The notes under the pieces were generated by a model that ran no database searches, had not been told where the DNA came from, and worked only from the letters and a program-made list of their open reading frames with translations. Position numbers and translations under genes: made by a program. A stretch of 64,000 bases of DNA from AC-32 sp963717725 (GTDB taxonomy: Bacteria; Actinomycetota; Thermoleophilia; Gaiellales; Gaiellaceae), in assembly GCA_963717725.1 (NCBI GenBank), contig CAVQWS010000019.1:124001-188000 (forward strand), read 5' to 3'. The stretch's first letter is position 1; every line of letters starts with the position of its first letter. Shown piece after piece: positions 59,898 to 64,000 of the stretch.

Positions 59898-59947
59898 CTG
59901 GCGAGTCGCCGAGGCAGGATGACCCGTATACGACTACAGGAGATGAC

Positions 59948-60037
59948 GTGATCCGGGGACGCAAGCCCTTGACGAAGGTGCTGATCGTGATCGGGTTCAT
60001 CATCTTCGTGCAGATCGTGCTGTACTACTCGAACTAA
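59948..60037 (+). CDS. Tiny single-helix membrane protein, 29 residues
   Basis: GTG 59948 is preceded by AGGAGA at good spacing. The product is a basic start (IRGRKPLTK) and one helix ending YYSN. It lies 50 bp after the previous tiny membrane protein. Confidence 0.45.
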   Translation: MIRGRKPLTKVLIVIGFIIFVQIVLYYSN

Positions 60038-60177
60038 GGCGAGGCCCGAAGCCTGGCCGAGTAGTTCACCTCGCGTAGAGACACGAGTCGCGCACGCGGC
60101 AGCCCACTGCGTTCCCTTAGGTGAAGAGACGGGAGGGGTAGGTCGCCATCGTGGGGGCGAGGTCCACGACCCCCGGC

Positions 60178-60567
60178 TCAGCCGATGTGCTCGATCCCGT
60201 CGGGCAGCCCGACCCACGGGTGCATGCGCTCCTCCCACACCGAGACACGCGGTGCGGGGAAGTTCGGGTCGGCGAACGCGCCTACCGGCACCGTGATGTG
60301 CTCTGTGACTCCCCAGTAGACGTTCGCACCGCAGCGCGGGCAGAAGAAGAAGCGAGTGCTCCTCGCAATCGTCGGAAATGCGAACACATACTCGGTCGCG
60401 TCGCCGTCAATTCGCACCCGCTCCCGGGGCCAGCGCGCCTGCACCCCGAACACGCTCCCTGTGCGCCGCTGGCAGCCGAGGCAGTGGCAGATCGAGACCC
60501 TGACAGGGTCGCCCTCGACCTCGACCGTGAGCTGCCCGCACGAGCAGGACGCGCGTCGCGTCGCCAT
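60178..60567 (-). CDS. GFA-family protein (glutathione-dependent formaldehyde-activating enzyme fold)
   Basis: The 129-residue protein has the zinc ligands CSCGQL, CHCLGCQRRTG and FCPRCGANVY in the expected order. Most family members are uncharacterised CENP-V/GFA-fold proteins; real formaldehyde activation is not implied. Confidence 0.88.
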   Translation of the reverse strand: MATRRASCSCGQLTVEVEGDPVRVSICHCLGCQRRTGSVFGVQARWPRERVRIDGDATEYVFAFPTIARSTRFFFCPRCGANVYWGVTEHITVPVGAFADPNFPAPRVSVWEERMHPWVGLPDGIEHIG

Positions 60568-60989
60568 GTCGGCACGCTACCGCGCTGGACGAGGCGCGGG
60601 GGGCTCACTGACCCGTCTGCCGCCGGGCGTCGGCCCCGGCGCGAAGCCCTCGCGCGGAAGGGGTGCCTGAGCAGGCGAATCGCCTAGGGCCTCGGGCCTT
60701 GCTGCTGTCGGCTCGCCCCGCCGCCAATCCTCTACCGCTCGTCGCGGCTGAGCGGCCCGCTGACGGCCTTCGGCTCGATTCCCCAGGCTGCGGCGGCTTC
60801 CTCGCGGCTCAGCGCCCAGGTTCAGCCTTATGCCCGAGGTCACAACCAACCGCCGGGCCACCGGTGCTGGTCGTTGAGGACGTGGCCGAAGGAGACGCGG
60901 CCTGAAACGGCCACTAGCGGCCTCGTCGTCTCGGCGGCCGACAACGCGGAGCATCCACCGGAACGGTTGCGCTGGTCCGGGTGACTGAC
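60568..60989. other. Intergenic stretch without a supported gene
   Basis: GC-rich sequence with several short open frames, none with a ribosome-binding site and a plausible protein. No repeat or RNA was recognised. Confidence 0.4.
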
Positions 60990-61505
60990 TCAGCGCCCGG
61001 GTGGTGGACCCGGAGGGCCGAGGATGTCGTACGCCCACTTGTCCGCGATGGGCAGGAGCAGGTCCATGTCCGGTGGACCCTCGGGCGGCGGCGGCAGGAC
61101 GTGCTGGGGGGCGGGCTCAGCGATCTCTCTGAGAAGTCCCTCGAACTTCGCTCCTCCCGCCCAGACGAGCATCTTCCCCCCGTTGGGCCCGCCGAAGAAG
61201 GTGTGGGGCACGCCCTTGGGGCCGAAGGCAAACCCACCGGCTGTCAGGGTCAGGTGCGCGTCGCCGATGTAGACCTCGCATTCGCCCTCGTGGACGTAGA
61301 ACCATTCGTCCTCGTCGCGGTGGACGTGCCAAGGCGAGCCCACCCCCGGCGGCGTCTCGATATCCATCACGCTGTACTGGCCAGCAGTGTCGTCTGCGCC
61401 GATCTTGATCGTTACGAGGGCGCCGAACAGCCAGAAATCCTCGCCTTCCTCCTCACGCAACCCGTACCCGAACCTTGTCCGCTCGCTAGAGGTGGTCGTG
61501 GACAT
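60990..61505 (-). CDS. Cupin-domain protein
   Basis: The 171-residue protein has cupin motif 1 PWHVHRDEDEWFYVHEG with the usual His/Glu metal ligands, and motif 2 PHTFFGGPNG. It resembles quercetinase-like cupins. Metal-dependent oxygenase or binding role; substrate unknown. Confidence 0.82.
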   Translation of the reverse strand: MSTTTSSERTRFGYGLREEEGEDFWLFGALVTIKIGADDTAGQYSVMDIETPPGVGSPWHVHRDEDEWFYVHEGECEVYIGDAHLTLTAGGFAFGPKGVPHTFFGGPNGGKMLVWAGGAKFEGLLREIAEPAPQHVLPPPPEGPPDMDLLLPIADKWAYDILGPPGPPPGR

Positions 61506-61741
61506 GAGCCCTCCTTCGTTGCCGGTGCGAGCAGCTTGTCACCTTCGTTGTTAGCCGGTCAATGCGCTCGTACGGTGTCGCTCGCGCTCCCGTCTGTGCT
61601 GCTGGCGGCTCGAACGAAGCGCTCGGCCGCCTTGTTGCGCCCCGCCTGGGACGACCTCGATGCGCCAGACCTCTTGCGCCATCGGCCGACGCTAGCGCTC
61701 GCGGCGGAAAGCGCTCAACAGTCGAGCCGATAGACAGAGGG

Positions 61742-62257
61742 ATGAGCACGAGCGAGACAGAGCGGACAGGACGACCACTAACACCCCCCATCCCCCGGGG
61801 GCGGACCCGGCCGAATCCACGGGGGCGCCTGCTGCGGGTCAGAGAAGTAGCCGCCCGGCTGGGGATCGGCAAGAGCACCACCTACGCGCTGATCGCCCGA
61901 GGCGACCTGCCCGCGATTCAGCTTCGCGGCCGAGGCAGCACCGTGCTCGTGGACGAGAACGAACTGCTTCCTGCTGCAGCTCGTCGGCTACGCCTGGGTG
62001 TTCTCGTCGTGGTGGCTGCTCGCCTATTCGATCGGGCTTGGGGCGGCCGTGACATTCCTCGCGTGGCTGGTCGCAAAGAGGAGCGGGTCTCGGTTCCTAT
62101 ACGCGAGCGGCTGAGCTCATGCGGAAGGCTGTCGAGTAAGACTAACCCCCGTTGGCTTCCTTGGCGATCTGCTGGATCCGCTCCGCCTAGGTCGACCGTT
62201 TACGGGTGGAAGGAGGCGGCCGGGCGGCGAGCCGCTCCGAGTCAGCTCGGTAAGTAG
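61742..62257 (+). CDS. Excisionase-like helix-turn-helix protein with an abnormal C-terminus
   Basis: ATG 61742 starts a Pro/Arg-rich lead, then LLRVREVAARLGIGKSTTYALIARGDLPAIQL and VLVDENEL, an excisionase/MerR fold. After that, the reading frame is unlike any family, while the overlapping +1 frame encodes membrane-helix-like sequence (WVFSSWWLLAYSIGLGAAV) ending at 62114. The reading may be a fusion or a frameshift joining two genes. The DNA-binding half is well supported; the rest is not. Confidence 0.55.
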   Translation: MSTSETERTGRPLTPPIPRGRTRPNPRGRLLRVREVAARLGIGKSTTYALIARGDLPAIQLRGRGSTVLVDENELLPAAARRLRLGVLVVVAARLFDRAWGGRDIPRVAGRKEERVSVPIRERLSSCGRLSSKTNPRWLPWRSAGSAPPRSTVYGWKEAAGRRAAPSQLGK

Positions 62258-62287
62258 TCTCGCGCAGCGGCGCGGTTGCCACGACTG

Positions 62288-62935
62288 CTAGTGAGCAACT
62301 ACGAAGTTGCCATCGTCAAGCCTGATGCCACGACTTCCGTCGAAGTCGCTAAACGGGCCGAAAATGTTTGAGCAGCTGGCGAAAACGTCATCGACGGGCA
62401 TGATCACGGAGAAAAGCATGTCGCGACCCGTGCCCGGATAGCCGTGGTCGCTGATGAGAATGTAGTAGGGGTGGCCGATCGCCGCCCCGACGCTCGAGTG
62501 CTCGATCAACCCGCCGACGATTGCGTTGTTCTCGAAGACGTTCAGGCAGAAGACGCTGCCGCCGAAGTTGAGCTCGCTCGGAACCGGCGCAAGGTAGGGC
62601 GCCCAAATGCCGGGATCAAAGTGAGCCGAGAAGGTCCCGACGGCCCCGTCCGAGCAGGTGACGGAGCACACCGCACGGTCGGGGGACGCGGCGCTCGCAC
62701 TGACGGAGATGGTGACGGCGCGGTACTCGATGCGGTCCGGCAGCGAACCGGCGCGGCTGCCCGTGCCAAACACTGCGGCGCGACCTGGGGACGTGTTGCA
62801 AAGCCGCTTGCCGGATGCGGTCACAGTCACCGCTCCTGATCGACAGACCACGGGATGCGCGCGCTTGCTGGGAGTCGCTGCTGACGCGGTCGCTGCGAAG
62901 ACGATGATCACGAACGCTACGAGCGTCACTCTCAT
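62288..62935 (-). CDS. Secreted protein of unknown function
   Basis: From ATG 62935 there is a signal peptide (RVTLVAFVIIVFAATASA), then 195 residues with five or six cysteines (for example CRSG, CNTS, CSVTCSDG, FCLNVF) and aromatic beta-like segments. Codon use is less extreme than in the core genome. No family was recognised. Confidence 0.65.
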   Translation of the reverse strand: MRVTLVAFVIIVFAATASAATPSKRAHPVVCRSGAVTVTASGKRLCNTSPGRAAVFGTGSRAGSLPDRIEYRAVTISVSASAASPDRAVCSVTCSDGAVGTFSAHFDPGIWAPYLAPVPSELNFGGSVFCLNVFENNAIVGGLIEHSSVGAAIGHPYYILISDHGYPGTGRDMLFSVIMPVDDVFASCSNIFGPFSDFDGSRGIRLDDGNFVVAH

Positions 62936-62966
62936 AAGTTCCCGCCTTTGTGGCGTTTGCACCTTA

Positions 62967-63173
62967 CTAGACGGGTAGCGCGAACCCGATCTTCCGGCTA
63001 ACCGTCCGCTTGATCGGATAATCGACCTTGGCGCTATCGACATGCGGCGCTCCGGTTTGAGATGCCTTGAGGATCGCCGGCTCGAACCGAATGACGTGCA
63101 CCGATCGGTTCCCGCCACTAACAGCAGGAGACCCGCAACACTGTCCCCGTGCAGCCGGAGACGCGATACGCAC
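62967..63173 (-). pseudogene. Possible C-terminal fragment of a lost gene
   Basis: A minus-strand frame ends VIRFEPAILKA then VDYPIKRTVSRKIGFALPV, which looks like a real protein C-terminus. The N-terminal part is low-complexity and has no ribosome-binding site. It may be a remnant. Confidence 0.3.
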
Positions 63174-64000
63174 GCAGTGGTGACATCAACATCGCGTACA
63201 CGGTCACAGGCGCTGGGCCCTTCGATGTGATCTTCGTGCCGGGCTTCGTCTCCAACGTCGAGCTGGACTGGGGCGACCCGCTGCGAGCAGCCTTCCTGCG
63301 CCGGATCGCCTCCTTCTCGCGGCTGATCATGCTCGACAAGCGAGGCACCGGCCTCTCCGACCGTGTGTCGGGCGTGCCCGACCTTGAGACACGTATGGAC
63401 GACATCCGTGCTGTTATGGACGCGGCAGGTTCAGAGCGCGCGGCGCTCTTCGGCCTCGCCGATGGAGGATCGCTCGCCATCCTCTTCGCGGCCACCTACC
63501 CAGAGCGCACCGTGGGACTCGTCCTTTATGCGACCCTCCCGCGCTACGTCAAGTCACCCGACTTTCCATGGGCGCCGGCTCGAGAGGAGGCCGAGCGCGA
63601 GATCGCCGAGCTCGAGCGCCGCTGGGGCACACCTGAACTGGCGTCTGAGTGGCTGAGCGGTCAGGATGGAGGCGCAGCGGAAGAGCTCGCGGCGCTGATG
63701 CGCCGAAGTGCGAGCCCAGGCGCGGCGGCCGCGCTCCAGCGGATGAATCTCGAAATCGACGTCAGCCACCTGCTCGGCGCAGTCCGGGTCCCAACACTCG
63801 TCCTCCACCGTACGGGGCACGTGATTGATGTCCGGGGCGGTCGCTTCCTCGCCCAGCGGATCTCAGGCGCGCGGTTCATCGAGCTCGATGGCAGCGAGAG
63901 CCTTCCCTACCTGGGCGATTCCGAACGCCTCCTCGGAGAGATCGAGCGCTTCCTCACTGACCTTTGGGAAGGCGGCGGTTGGGAGGAAGCCGAGCCCGAG
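63149..64000 (+). CDS. Alpha/beta-hydrolase-domain protein, cut by the right edge
   Basis: GTG 63149 starts a protein open to the window end (284 codons). It has the hydrolase core IFVPGFVSNVELDW, LIMLDKRGTGLSDR and PTLVLHRTGHVIDVRGGR, matching the hydrolase half of adenylate-cyclase-linked or LuxR-linked signalling proteins of actinobacteria. The nucleophile elbow reads GLADGG instead of the usual GxSxGG, so the catalytic serine seems to be missing. The C-terminal partner domain is not visible. Confidence 0.82.
   Translation, partial: MQPETRYARSGDINIAYTVTGAGPFDVIFVPGFVSNVELDWGDPLRAAFLRRIASFSRLIMLDKRGTGLSDRVSGVPDLETRMDDIRAVMDAAGSERAALFGLADGGSLAILFAATYPERTVGLVLYATLPRYVKSPDFPWAPAREEAEREIAELERRWGTPELASEWLSGQDGGAAEELAALMRRSASPGAAAALQRMNLEIDVSHLLGAVRVPTLVLHRTGHVIDVRGGRFLAQRISGARFIELDGSESLPYLGDSERLLGEIERFLTDLWEGGGWEEAEPE

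Overview
The window is one continuous stretch of very GC-rich, densely coded bacterial chromosome. GTG and TTG starts are frequent, and neighbouring genes often overlap through TGATG, GTGA or ATGA junctions. The gene families seen (a group 3b-type [NiFe] hydrogenase with its Hyp proteins, PspA-PspAA-PspAB-HtpX, AlkZ-like winged-helix proteins, NrtR- and YtrA-type regulators, diheme cytochrome c, many Thermoleophilia-like hypothetical proteins) point to an actinobacterium, plausibly a soil Thermoleophilia such as Gaiellales or Solirubrobacterales. The taxonomy is inference; no ribosomal RNA is present to test it.

Layout, left to right. 1-3144: an MFS transporter (cut by the left edge) divergent from an NrtR-like Nudix regulator, then a YtrA-type GntR regulator divergent from a membrane-anchored protein; each pair shares a palindrome. 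3134-8800: a MacB/FtsX-type permease, a double-ATPase protein with an AbrB-like insert, and a sulfite-oxidase-like molybdoenzyme in one operon. 8895-11728: a tiny Cys-rich membrane protein, then an aldehyde dehydrogenase-DUF779-diheme cytochrome c operon. 11846-16976 and 17062-21776: the hydrogenase operon (beta, cyclic-nucleotide-binding protein, gamma, small, large, protease, truncated HypA) divergent from hypF-hypC-hypC2-hypD-hypE. 21874-25550: CBS protein, ACT-malic enzyme, formate-THF ligase. 25550-35782: haem-binding protein, small membrane proteins, ZIP transporter and Fur/Zur regulator, NlpC/P60 protein, NeuD-like acyltransferase, glycosyltransferase, an orphan phage-tail-tube-like protein, GH3 enzyme and an ABC transporter. 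35968-43794: BNR-propeller protein, polyphosphate kinase, sensor kinase, His-rich secreted protein. 43996-50785: tRNA-Ala, then a five-gene operon (thioredoxin-fold protein, O-methyltransferase, alpha-oxoamine-synthase-like PLP enzyme, membrane GGDEF-EAL protein, MFS exporter). 50809-58512: AlkZ-like protein, metallo-beta-lactamase-fold protein, the Psp stress module with HtpX, a membrane protein, cytochrome c, serS. 58524: tRNA-Ser, followed to about 63140 by a sparse accessory-looking region with tiny membrane proteins, a gene carrying an in-frame TAG, an excisionase-like protein and a secreted protein. The right edge cuts an alpha/beta-hydrolase-domain protein.

How it fits together. The hydrogenase could couple NAD(P)(H) to H2; malic enzyme and formate-THF ligase nearby are also NAD(P)- or C1-linked. 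The aldehyde dehydrogenase operon and sulfite-oxidase-like gene look like small auxiliary oxidation modules with c-type cytochromes. The 44-51 kb operon has the parts list of a small-molecule synthesis, sensing and export module, and is the best candidate here for an undescribed system.

Caution: at least seven genes (CNBD protein, hydrogenase gamma and large subunits, ZIP transporter, glycosyltransferase, the hypothetical at 32.1-32.5 kb, the small protein at 38.7-39.0 kb) each carry an apparent single-base frameshift. This is more typical of assembly errors than of decay, so those genes may be intact in the organism.
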